A DNA stretch of 64,000 nucleotides from JBPRGH01 sp051418055. GTDB lineage: Bacteria > Bacteroidota > Bacteroidia > Cytophagales > Cyclobacteriaceae. This document shows positions 34,213 to 42,995 of the stretch, piece by piece; position 1 is the stretch's first letter, and each line of letters starts with the position of its first letter. The notes under the pieces were generated by a model. The model searched no databases. It had not been told where the DNA came from and saw only the letters and a program-made list of their open reading frames with translations. The DNA is taken from contig JBPRGH010000103.1 in assembly GCA_051418055.1 (NCBI GenBank), positions 62,001 to 126,000 of the forward strand, read 5' to 3'. A program made the position numbers and the translations under genes.

Positions 34213-36314
34213 GATTTATCAGAGTTTTGTGCCTGAATGGCTGTTATCATAACTGTATTAATAATATCCTGTACCGTACAACCACGGCTCAGGTCATTGA
34301 CAGGTTTATTAAGCCCCTGTATTACAGGACCGATGGCTATTGCACCTGTTTCTCGCTGTACCGCCTTATAGGTATTATTACCTGTATTAAGATCCGGAAA
34401 GATCAATACTGTTGCAAAACCTGCTACTTCAGAACCTGGGATTTTTTTAATACCCACCTCCGGATCAACTGCGGCATCATATTGAATAGGACCTTCTACT
34501 TTAAGATCAGGCTGTGATTTTTTTACAATCTGAGTTGCTTCACGTACGCGCTCCACATCCGCTCCTTTGCCAGAAGTACCGGAGGAATAAGATAAAATCG
34601 CCACCCTGGGCTCAATACCAAATGCAGCACTGGTTTGTGCCGAGGCAATTGCTATTTCAGCCAGCTCTTCCGCATTTGGATTAGGATTTATGGCACAATC
34701 CCCATACACCAGCACACGATCCTCTAAGCACATGAAAAATACTGAAGACACTACATTATGGCCAGGCTTTGTCTTGATAATTTGTAAGGCAGGCCTTATT
34801 GTATGTTGGGTTGTATGGACTGCCCCGGAAACCATGCCATCGGCATGTCCTTTATATACCATCATGGTGCCAAAATAGGATACGTCATTTATAAGGTCCT
34901 TTGCCATATCCATATTCATACCTTTATGCTTTCGCAATTCAACAAGGGTATTTGTATAATCCTTATAAAATTCAGATTTACCAGGATCTATGATTTCAAA
35001 ACCTGATTTAGGGAATTGCAGGCCCAGCTTTTTTATCTGTTTATCTATTTCTTCATAATTACCCAATAAAGTAATATCTACTGACTGATGATTTAGTAAA
35101 TATTCGGTTGCTTTTAGTATCCTGGTATCCTCACCCTCCGGTAATACTATTCTTTTCTTATCAGCTTTGGCATTTTCCTGTAATGAATAAATAAACATCC
35201 CGGGAGTTATTCCTTTGGATTTAAATGCTAGCACCCGTTCATTTAATGTCTCTGTATCCACATTTTCATCAAATACTTTCAGGCTAAGCTGAAGCTTACG
35301 CTCATCATCCTTATTTATCTTGCTCTTTACCCGGCTCACTGCCATAGCAGTATCAAATGTGTTGGTTTCGACAGCCAGAATAGGTATTATCTCGTCCAGG
35401 CCGTCTAAAATTTTGCGAACTGATGGCTCAGGCCTGAACCCGCCGGTAAGGAGAATACCTGCCACACCAGGATAATTTGTTGAGATATGTGCTTGTAGTG
35501 ATGCCAGTAAAATATCAACTCTATCTCCCGGTGTTATAACCAATAACTGATCTCTCATATTATTCAGGAAATTAGGGACCTGCATAGCAGCAGCCGAATA
35601 ACTATAAATTAGCTGCGACATCCCATCACCCTCATATAAAATCTCGGCTTTCAGTGCATCCCTGATCTCCTGCATCGAAGGACTAGCTAAAATTTTATTT
35701 TCAGGAATAGCGTAGATCAATAGATTTTCAGGCAGTTCCTGCTTTACACGATGCAACAGATCTGATTTTTTAAGTGCGTCTACACGATTAATAATTATTG
35801 AAAGAACGCTACAATCGTTTTTTTCAAAAGAAGCTAATGCAATTTTTAAGTTGTTAATAGTCTCTTCTGAAGATTGATTATATGCACCCTCCACCAAAAT
35901 AACGGGAGCTCCTAAATTTCTGGCAACTTCGGCATTAATATCAAATTCAAAAGCAGTATTATCCCCCTGAAAATCAGTTCCTTCTATAATAATAATATCG
36001 CACTGTTTCTCTATTTTTTTATAATGTTCAATTACAGATTCTATAAAATCATCCATTCTTCCCTGACCCAATAGTTTATTGGCTTCCTCTCGGGTGAAAG
36101 CATAACAGTCATTATATTCCAGCCTGTCGCCTATTCTTGAAAGTAGAAGGTCCAAATGTTCATCCCTTTCATCCTGTTGCCCACTTCCACGGATAATAGG
36201 CCTGAAAACGCCTACTTTACTGGTCTTTCTCATGGCCAAATCGACCATGCCTAAACTAATTACAGATTTTCCTGATTGTGATTCGGTAGTTGAAATGTAT
36301 ATGGATTTGGCCAT
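34209..36314 (-). CDS. pta: phosphate acetyltransferase (long form)
   Basis: The 701-residue protein is the long Pta type: an N-terminal dethiobiotin-synthetase-like P-loop domain (about 1-210; TESQSGKSVISLG), a DRTGG regulatory domain (about 215-335; LLVITPGDRVDILLAS), and a C-terminal PTA domain (about 370-701; RIVLPEGEDTRILKATEYLL, AILSYSSGTSGKGADVERVREA, EGPIQYDAAVDPEVG). It transfers acetyl from acetyl-CoA to phosphate. The stop overlaps the ackA GTG start by four bases, so translation of the two is coupled. A TAACTTTG promoter-like element is placed just upstream. Length (E. coli Pta is 714) supports full-length. Confidence 0.97.
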   Translation of the reverse strand: MAKSIYISTTESQSGKSVISLGMVDLAMRKTSKVGVFRPIIRGSGQQDERDEHLDLLLSRIGDRLEYNDCYAFTREEANKLLGQGRMDDFIESVIEHYKKIEKQCDIIIIEGTDFQGDNTAFEFDINAEVARNLGAPVILVEGAYNQSSEETINNLKIALASFEKNDCSVLSIIINRVDALKKSDLLHRVKQELPENLLIYAIPENKILASPSMQEIRDALKAEILYEGDGMSQLIYSYSAAAMQVPNFLNNMRDQLLVITPGDRVDILLASLQAHISTNYPGVAGILLTGGFRPEPSVRKILDGLDEIIPILAVETNTFDTAMAVSRVKSKINKDDERKLQLSLKVFDENVDTETLNERVLAFKSKGITPGMFIYSLQENAKADKKRIVLPEGEDTRILKATEYLLNHQSVDITLLGNYEEIDKQIKKLGLQFPKSGFEIIDPGKSEFYKDYTNTLVELRKHKGMNMDMAKDLINDVSYFGTMMVYKGHADGMVSGAVHTTQHTIRPALQIIKTKPGHNVVSSVFFMCLEDRVLVYGDCAINPNPNAEELAEIAIASAQTSAAFGIEPRVAILSYSSGTSGKGADVERVREATQIVKKSQPDLKVEGPIQYDAAVDPEVGIKKIPGSEVAGFATVLIFPDLNTGNNTYKAVQRETGAIAIGPVIQGLNKPVNDLSRGCTVQDIINTVMITAIQAQNSDKS

Positions 36315-36334
36315 TATCTTAAAGGGATTCAGGT

Positions 36335-36342
36335 CAAAGTTA
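36335..36342 (-). promoter_or_regulatory. candidate -7 element (TAnnTTTG) for pta-ackA
   Basis: On the minus strand TAACTTTG matches the Bacteroidota -7 consensus exactly and lies 20 bases upstream of the pta ATG. No convincing -33 TTTG was seen at the normal spacing. The gap 36315-36610 holds otherwise only AT-rich sequence. Confidence 0.45.
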
Positions 36343-36610
36343 ATTATCCAGCTTCAAAATGAAACGGAATAGGTGATGATTATTATCTGTTTAAATGATG
36401 ATTAATATCTTTTTAAAAAGAACAATTGATCTGCAAAATTGATTGATTATTTTAACCTATTAGTTCTGCGACGTGTAATTCAAAATTTGAAAGTGGTTAC
36501 TATTAAATTTAATATTCTTTTAATCATCACAAAATAGTGAAACCACTGATGAGTGGGTAAGCAGGATAAATAATGCTGTAATTTAAATTTAGCGAAACGC
36601 AAGATAATTT

Positions 36611-37465
36611 TTATTCCATTTCCCTGTTCTTTGTATGATTCGACTTTAAATGCAAGTCCATTTGAGGAAAAGGTATGGTAATATTATTTGCAGCAAATTT
36701 CTGGCTGATGATCCTGCGGATGTCGCTTTTTATTTTCCCTATTCTAAAAATATTTTTACTGAAGAACAACACCTGGAAATCCATCGACGAATTTCCAAAG
36801 TTCACTAGTCTGGCTTCTGTTAATTCCCTGTCGTAAATATCAGGATGCTCAAACGCGCTTTCTTCAAGTACCTTTATAACCAGGTCTACATCACTTCCAT
36901 AAGCAACACCCACATCAATCCGGAAACGCGTTTTCATTGACTGATGGCTCCAGTTTATTACCTTATTTGTTGTTATTAATGAATTGGGAATTATAACAGA
37001 AATATCATCTGTATTCAAGCCCTTGGAAGTTCGCAAACCAATTGTTTGTATTTTAACAACATCGCCATCTATTTCAAGGACATCCTCAACTCTTATGGAC
37101 TTTTCTGAAAGTAAAATAATCCCTGATACCACATCATTAAAAGTTTGCTGTAAACCAAGGCCGATCCCCACCAGTAAAGCAGCAGATCCTGCTATCAATA
37201 CAGTTACTTTAATGCCAATGGCTTCCAGCAGAAAACCTATGGCAATTACCCAGACCACATATTTTATTATCTGGAATAACGCATAAGCATTACCTGAGCC
37301 AAATTTATTTAACCTTTGTCTTCGAAATAGCGCTTTTTTTATCAGCCATAATGCAAGGGTTGCAATGACAAGGATTAAGATAATATTAACCAGGGTATAA
37401 ATCCTGATCGTATAATCTCCTACACTAAGAATTTCAAATTCTAATATTTTCTGTAATGTTTCCAT
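36611..37465 (-). CDS. MscS-family mechanosensitive channel
   Basis: The start chosen is the ATG at 37465 (METLQKIL); an in-frame ATG at 37507 would add 14 residues. The 284-residue protein has three predicted membrane helices (about 20-140), and the pore helix reads SAALLVGIGLGLQQTFNDVVSGIILLSE, with the Gly/Ala pattern of MscS TM3. The cytoplasmic vestibule follows (VEDVLEIDGDVVKIQTIGLRTS, IIPNSLITTNKVINWS). It opens on membrane tension and releases solutes after osmotic down-shock. The gene stands alone between pta and the radical SAM gene. It is a small MscS type with a beta domain but no large extra domain. Confidence 0.9.
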   Translation of the reverse strand: METLQKILEFEILSVGDYTIRIYTLVNIILILVIATLALWLIKKALFRRQRLNKFGSGNAYALFQIIKYVVWVIAIGFLLEAIGIKVTVLIAGSAALLVGIGLGLQQTFNDVVSGIILLSEKSIRVEDVLEIDGDVVKIQTIGLRTSKGLNTDDISVIIPNSLITTNKVINWSHQSMKTRFRIDVGVAYGSDVDLVIKVLEESAFEHPDIYDRELTEARLVNFGNSSMDFQVLFFSKNIFRIGKIKSDIRRIISQKFAANNITIPFPQMDLHLKSNHTKNREME

Positions 37466-37585
37466 TGAATTATTATTGTTCCAGATAACTTTTAGGCAAA
37501 GCAGCATCTGTAGCTGATATTGAAAGTATACAAATGTGATCGGTTTTGCAATAAAAAAGATGTCGGCTTTGACAGAATTAAATTA

Positions 37586-39775
37586 CTAAAGCATCAGTAA
37601 GCCCTCTTCCCTTAGGGTTCTCCAGGTTTTACTTTTTGCCATTGATATAAAATCTGTTCCCACCTCGGCCTTATAGGAAGCCTTTATCTCACCTAATGTA
37701 GGGTTGTTTAATTCTGAAGGTATTAAGGCAGGCAATATCTTGTGAAGCCATTTCCCTTCTTCAATTGTGGTATGGAGGGATAAAGAGTGGCTTTTATTTT
37801 GAAAAAATAATTCTGCCCCCGGATATTTTTTTCCTTTTTTCCTTTTCTCGTACTCAGAGATCAAAGGCTTATTCCCAAGCCAGACAACACGGGAATTGTC
37901 TTTAAAAGACCTCAAATCCTGATCCAGGATGGCAGATTCAATAAAATCATCGGGTATGGAGGTAGCAGGAACTTCAAAATCGAACCACTCCTGTAAAGGT
38001 ATGTCAAAGCCTATACCATGCATAAAGTTAAAAAGTGCTTTTGTTAGTCCCGCGCCATACAGCTCGTGGTCACAACCTGCAGGATCCTCATGGATCAGAT
38101 CATTATTAGCAAATGATTTCAACTCAGGGCCTACCCGGACCACTCCAAAAGCTTTGGGATCCAGCCCTACGGGACTATGGGCCGTCATGGCAAACAGATG
38201 CCAAAAACCAGACTGAATAACGCCATTGAGGAATAGCTGCCTGACCATTTCCAAAGAATCAATAGTCTCCTGTGCAGTCTGAGTAGGAAATCCGTACATC
38301 AGGTAAGCATGCACCATAATGCCGGAAGCGGTGAAATTATCCGTAACTTGTGCCACCTGTGATATAGTTACTCCTTTTTTCATCATTGCCAGTAATCTGT
38401 CGGAAGCAACCTCCAAGCCACCGGAAACAGCTATACAACCTGAAGCTTTTAACAGCCTGCACAGATCAGCAGTAAAGCTTTTTTCAAATCTGATATTTGC
38501 CCACCAGGTAACAGACAGATTTCTACGAAGGATCTCCAGTGCGAGCTCTTTCATTAATGCCGGAGGGGCAGCTTCATCAACAAAATGAAAGCCGGTTTCT
38601 CCTGTGGCATTGATCATCTCTTCCATTCTGTCGCACAGTAAGGAAGCATTTACAGGTACATAATTGTTAATATAATCAAGTGATATATCACAGAAGGAGC
38701 ATTTTTTCCAATAGCAGCCATGTGCCATTGTAAGCTTATTCCACCGGCCATCACTCCACAAGCGATGCATAGGATTTATAATTTCAATCACCGATAAATA
38801 ACGGTCCAGCAAAAGATCCGAATAATCGGGAGTGCCTGTTTTATTAAATGGAATGTCACCTTCTTTTCCTGAATTTATATAAGTAACATCACCATCTTTA
38901 AGTAAAAATGTTCTTTTTAGCCCATTTTCTACTCTCTCCCCATTAAAATATTCAAGCAAATTCAGTAAAGGCCTTTCCCCATCATCTAAGGTTATATAGT
39001 CAATATATTTAAAAACCCGGGGATCACTCAGAGAGCGTAATTCCGTATTAGGAAAGCCTCCGCCCATTATTACCTTTATATTAGGATGTTTCTCTTTAAT
39101 AAATTTACCGCAACGAAAAGCTCCGTACAGGTTGCCGGGAAAAGGAACTGACAGGCATACTGCTTCAGGCAGGAATGCCTCCACTTTCTTTTGAAGTATA
39201 CCGGTGGTGACATCATCAATAAAGCTGGGCTCAAGATTTAAAGCTTCCTCCAACTCGTCAAAGGAAGTAGCAGATCTTCCCAGTCTCTCCGCATAACGGC
39301 TAAAGCCAAAATTAGGATCGATGGTTTCTTTGATCAGATCAGCAAGATCTTCAAGGTATAATGTTGCCAAATGTCTCGCTTTATCCTGGATGCCCAGAGA
39401 GCCAAATGCCCATTCCATATCATCCAGCTGCTGAAAACGTGCAGCCTGCGGTAAAAAATCTCCCTCACAAATATTATAGGCAAGCGTAGGGTTCTTATAC
39501 TGTAAAAAGCGGATGACAGGATCTATGGTATTCACATATTCCTTTTCGAGACTGATCATCCGTAGGGAATTGTCTGAAAATCCTGTTGACATTGGTATTT
39601 TGGCAAAGACAGCTTTTAAACCCTCTTTTGAAAATATTTCAAGAATGACTTCAATGCCAAGATCAGCCTGGTAAGAAGGGACCTGAAGTGTGTTTAAAAA
39701 ACCTTTAATATAGGTAGTGGCGGGATAAGGTGTATTGAGCTGGGTGAATGGAGGGGTAACTAATAAAACACGCAT
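37586..39775 (-). CDS. B12-binding-type radical SAM protein
   Basis: The ATG at 39775 (MRVLLVTPPFTQLNTPYP) is preferred over an upstream start that would add 18 residues without the motif. The 729-residue protein has a cobalamin-binding-like N-terminal half (about 1-300; the start RVLLVTPPF, and PEAVCLSVPFPGNLYGAFRCGKFIKEKHPNIKVIMGGGFPN) and a radical SAM core. Its cysteines are C354, C359 and C362 in GCYWKKCSFC, spaced C-x4-C-x2-C instead of the canonical C-x3-C-x2-C. Later motifs include GGLEVASDRLL and HAYLMYGFPTQT. Such proteins make methyl transfers or other radical chemistry on unknown substrates. A luciferase-like oxidoreductase gene lies 84 bases upstream on the same strand. Function unknown. 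Confidence 0.85.
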   Translation of the reverse strand: MRVLLVTPPFTQLNTPYPATTYIKGFLNTLQVPSYQADLGIEVILEIFSKEGLKAVFAKIPMSTGFSDNSLRMISLEKEYVNTIDPVIRFLQYKNPTLAYNICEGDFLPQAARFQQLDDMEWAFGSLGIQDKARHLATLYLEDLADLIKETIDPNFGFSRYAERLGRSATSFDELEEALNLEPSFIDDVTTGILQKKVEAFLPEAVCLSVPFPGNLYGAFRCGKFIKEKHPNIKVIMGGGFPNTELRSLSDPRVFKYIDYITLDDGERPLLNLLEYFNGERVENGLKRTFLLKDGDVTYINSGKEGDIPFNKTGTPDYSDLLLDRYLSVIEIINPMHRLWSDGRWNKLTMAHGCYWKKCSFCDISLDYINNYVPVNASLLCDRMEEMINATGETGFHFVDEAAPPALMKELALEILRRNLSVTWWANIRFEKSFTADLCRLLKASGCIAVSGGLEVASDRLLAMMKKGVTISQVAQVTDNFTASGIMVHAYLMYGFPTQTAQETIDSLEMVRQLFLNGVIQSGFWHLFAMTAHSPVGLDPKAFGVVRVGPELKSFANNDLIHEDPAGCDHELYGAGLTKALFNFMHGIGFDIPLQEWFDFEVPATSIPDDFIESAILDQDLRSFKDNSRVVWLGNKPLISEYEKRKKGKKYPGAELFFQNKSHSLSLHTTIEEGKWLHKILPALIPSELNNPTLGEIKASYKAEVGTDFISMAKSKTWRTLREEGLLML

Positions 39776-39859
39776 ATTCAACAGGCTCAATTTTGCTTCT
39801 AAATTTCGTAAACAAAAAATTAAAGCCAATGATTCATTAGAAATATTTATATCACAAGG

Positions 39860-40903
39860 TTAATTCACAACTGAACCCACCGCCTTCTTCACAGCAGGAG
39901 CTACCTTTGTACCCAGCAATTCAATAGCGCGCATTACTTTTTTATGCGGCAGGTTGCCTACGCTGATATGCAGCAAAAACCTGGTGTTTCCAAAAAGTTC
40001 GTATTCAAATAATATCTTATCGATCACCTCCTGCGGGCTTCCTACCAGTAAAGAACCTTCGGGAGAGCGCATCATATCATAATGCTCCCGGTTCATCCCG
40101 GACCATCCGCGTTCACGGCCGATCTTGCTCATCACATATGCATAAGGACCATAATAATCGTCAGCGGCCCTTTGGGAATCATCACCAATAAAACCATGAG
40201 AATTAATTGCAAGCTGAAATTTTGCTGTATCATGTCCTGCTTTTTTATAGGTTTCCCTGTACAGCCTTGTAAAAGGTTCAAACCGCTCCGGCATCCCGCC
40301 AATTATGGCCAGCGCCATGGGTAACCCATAATTTGCAGCACGGACCACCGATTCCGGAGTGCCGCCTATTGCCACCCATAATGGCAATTCTTTCTGATAA
40401 GGTCTTGGATAAATACCACGATTATCTATTGAAGGACGATGTTTCCCCTTCCAGGTGATTTTTTCACTCTTGTTTAATTCATAAAGAAGCTGGAGCTTTT
40501 CTGCAAACAAGGTATCATAATCCTTCAGGTCCTGACCGAAAAGCGGAAAAGATTCTATAAAAGATCCCCGGCCGGCAATGATCTCTGCCCTGCCTTTTGA
40601 AAGCAGGTCCACATGAGCAAAATCCTGAAAAACACGTACCGGATCATCTGAACTTAAAACAGTAACAGCACTGGAAAGCTTTATCTGCTTTGTTTTAACA
40701 GCTGCAGCACCAAGTACTACCGCGGGTGAAGAAACAATAAAATCAGGACGGTGATGCTCGCCCACACCGAAAACATCCAGCCCCAGCTGGTCGGCCAGCT
40801 CAATCTCTTCCATCAAATTGCTAATTCTTACCTGTGGATCAATAAGCTTGCCCGTTGCCGGATCAGGGGTATTTTCAACGAAAGTGGTAATTCCTATTTC
40901 CAT
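39860..40903 (-). CDS. luciferase-like (LLM class) flavin-dependent oxidoreductase
   Basis: The 347-residue protein is a bacterial-luciferase-like TIM barrel: it opens with EIGITTFVENT, and has VGEHHRPDFIVSSPAVVLGAAA, LSSAVTVLSSDDPVRVFQDFAHVDLLSKGRAEIIAGRG and VGSPQEVIDKIL, the usual F420/FMN-binding landmarks. It resembles the Atu2307/SP_0267-type LLM subgroup. It would use reduced FMN or F420 for an oxidation. It is read in the same direction as the radical SAM gene downstream, so the two may act in one pathway. Substrate unknown. Confidence 0.88.
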   Translation of the reverse strand: MEIGITTFVENTPDPATGKLIDPQVRISNLMEEIELADQLGLDVFGVGEHHRPDFIVSSPAVVLGAAAVKTKQIKLSSAVTVLSSDDPVRVFQDFAHVDLLSKGRAEIIAGRGSFIESFPLFGQDLKDYDTLFAEKLQLLYELNKSEKITWKGKHRPSIDNRGIYPRPYQKELPLWVAIGGTPESVVRAANYGLPMALAIIGGMPERFEPFTRLYRETYKKAGHDTAKFQLAINSHGFIGDDSQRAADDYYGPYAYVMSKIGRERGWSGMNREHYDMMRSPEGSLLVGSPQEVIDKILFEYELFGNTRFLLHISVGNLPHKKVMRAIELLGTKVAPAVKKAVGSVVN

Positions 40904-41086
40904 AATTACATGTTGTAACGCCTTTTGGAAAAATAAAGTTGAGCCTCAGGTGAAATTCTTTTTCCTTCATGTAATCTACTCTAAAACTTACGAAAAGAAA
41001 GTTGCAAACTTTCATCTATTTTTAGGCTTAAGTTGGAAACTTAAGGCAGATTAGCGGATAGGGCAACAAAGAAAACATGTAAAAGA

Positions 41087-41902
41087 ATGAAAAGATCGCT
41101 CCTGAAAATTCTTTTAACCATCATTATTATCTACATCTCCATCTGTGGATTAATGTTCCTCATGCAGGAGAACATGATCTTCTTTCCAGAGAAGCTGGAA
41201 AAAGGTTATACATTCCGATTTGATCAACCCTTTGAGGAGTTATATATAGAAACAGCCGACAATTCATTGATGCACGGCATTCTTTTCAAAGCTGATTCTT
41301 CAAAAGGAGTTATCTTCTATTTACATGGAAATGCAGGTTCTTTAAGGCGCTGGGGGAATATCGCCGGGGTTTATACAGAGCTGGATTATGATCTTTTTAT
41401 GTTGGATTACAGGGGCTATGGAAAAAGTGAAGGGGATATAACCGGCTCAGAACAACTTTATCAGGATATACAATCTGCCTATGACACTATAAAAACCAAG
41501 TATCCGGAAGATAAGATAATTATTTTAGGTTATTCAATAGGAACAGGTCCGGCAGCTAAATTAGCTTCTATAAATAACCCTCAGTTACTCATCCTTCAGG
41601 CGCCCTACTATAGCCTTACCGATATGATGGAGCATTATTATCCGATTATTCCTACAGCCATTTTAAAATATAAATTTGAAACTCATAAATATCTGAAAGA
41701 TGTCGATGCTCCTGTAATTATTTTTCATGGTGATGAGGATGAAGTTGTGTATTTTGGATCATCAGTAAAGTTAAAGGAGACGTCGTTTGATAAAAAGGAT
41801 ACATTAATTACACTAAATGGACAGCGACATAATGGTATGAGCAATAATGAGCAGTACCAAATGGCCCTAAAGAAGGTTCTGCGGGAAAAAATGCATAGGT
41901 GA
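41087..41902 (+). CDS. alpha/beta hydrolase, Bem46/ABHD12-17-like
   Basis: The 271-residue protein has an N-terminal membrane helix (about 6-26) and a hydrolase domain: HGN oxyanion motif in FYLHGNAGSLRRW, DYRGYGKSEG, nucleophile S150 in LGYSIGTG, D218 in HGDEDEVV and H248 in QRHNGM. The topology places the enzyme in the periplasm, tethered to the inner membrane. The Bem46 family includes thioesterases and lipases acting on membrane lipids or small esters. It is divergent from the luciferase-like gene across a 183-bp gap. It is probably a single-gene unit; pirin follows 53 bases later. Confidence 0.88.
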   Translation: MKRSLLKILLTIIIIYISICGLMFLMQENMIFFPEKLEKGYTFRFDQPFEELYIETADNSLMHGILFKADSSKGVIFYLHGNAGSLRRWGNIAGVYTELDYDLFMLDYRGYGKSEGDITGSEQLYQDIQSAYDTIKTKYPEDKIIILGYSIGTGPAAKLASINNPQLLILQAPYYSLTDMMEHYYPIIPTAILKYKFETHKYLKDVDAPVIIFHGDEDEVVYFGSSVKLKETSFDKKDTLITLNGQRHNGMSNNEQYQMALKKVLREKMHR

Positions 41903-41955
41903 AATAACTATATTCCCGGTTATTCCTTAAATTAAGTAGCTTAAAATGATTAGCT

Positions 41956-42870
41956 ATGCTTGATATTGTAATTGAAGCGAGAAAAGCCTCAATAGGTCCC
42001 GGAATGGATGTACGTAGGATTCTCCCTTTCCGGAAACGAAGAATGGTGGGCCCATTTATCTTTATGGACCATGCCGGCCCTGTTGATATCCGTCCGCAAT
42101 CAGCTCCCTCAATGGACGTATTGCCGCATCCGCATATAGGATTATCTACGGTAACGTATTTATTTGGCGGACAGGTGACACATCGGGATAGCCTGGGAGT
42201 TAAGCAGGTGATAAAGCCTGGCGAGGTTAACTGGATGACTGCCGGAAGTGGCATTTCCCATTCCGAAAGGTTCGAGGATCCTGAAGTATTGGCAAAGGGA
42301 AACCTGGAGATGCTTCAGACATGGGTGGCATTACCTGAAAAAGTTGAAGAATCCGATCCCTCATTTAATAATTATCAGCCCGAGGAATTACCTGTTTTTA
42401 CTGATAAAGGGCTTTGGATGCGACTGATCGCAGGAGATGCTTTTGGCCTTCGGAATGATGTCAAAACTCACTCTCCACTGTTTTATCTTCATGTTGCGCT
42501 CGACAAAAATACAACCTTCGGACTGCCACAGGAACATGCTGAACGAGGGATCTATATTGCAAAAGGAAGTATCGAAGTAAAAGGAACCGTTTATTCCAAA
42601 GGGCAGCTGCTTGTTTTTAGTAAAGGAGTCGACCCGGTTATTAAGGCAAAAGAAAACAGCACACTTATGTTTCTCGGAGGGGATCCTTTAGGCAAAAGAT
42701 ACATCTGGTGGAATTTTGTCTCATCCCGAAAAGAGCGTATTGATCAGGCTAAGGAAGACTGGAAGCAGGGCAGGATCATTTTACCGCCAAATGATAATGA
42801 AGAATTTGTTCCTCTCCCGGAAGATAGATCAAAGCCATCTGAAGACCCTTCCCCTAATCCGCTTTCTTAG
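41956..42870 (+). CDS. pirin family protein
   Basis: The 304-residue protein is a bicupin. Iron ligands are all present in the N-terminal cupin: H58 and H60 in HPHIGLSTVTY, and H102 and E104 in GISHSER. The opening FGPFIFMDHAGPVD-like segment (GPFIFMDHAGPVDIRP) is typical. The C-terminal cupin is at about 190-265, and the tail is charged and disordered. Bacterial pirins can act as quercetin dioxygenases or regulators of central metabolism, and are often linked to oxidative stress; which applies here is not known. It follows the hydrolase gene after 53 bases. Confidence 0.92.
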   Translation: MLDIVIEARKASIGPGMDVRRILPFRKRRMVGPFIFMDHAGPVDIRPQSAPSMDVLPHPHIGLSTVTYLFGGQVTHRDSLGVKQVIKPGEVNWMTAGSGISHSERFEDPEVLAKGNLEMLQTWVALPEKVEESDPSFNNYQPEELPVFTDKGLWMRLIAGDAFGLRNDVKTHSPLFYLHVALDKNTTFGLPQEHAERGIYIAKGSIEVKGTVYSKGQLLVFSKGVDPVIKAKENSTLMFLGGDPLGKRYIWWNFVSSRKERIDQAKEDWKQGRIILPPNDNEEFVPLPEDRSKPSEDPSPNPLS

Positions 42871-42995
42871 AAGATTACAGTGCACAAAATTAATATTGAT
42901 ACACAGAGATTTATTTTTATACTCTTCTTGTTACATTATTCGCTTCTATCTATCATTGAGCAGAAATTTTTTTAATAAAGCATTGTTTTAGCATA

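Noticed and set aside
41808..42254. ORF of 148 residues on the minus strand
   Set aside because: It overlaps the pirin gene and the end of the hydrolase gene and has no family support.
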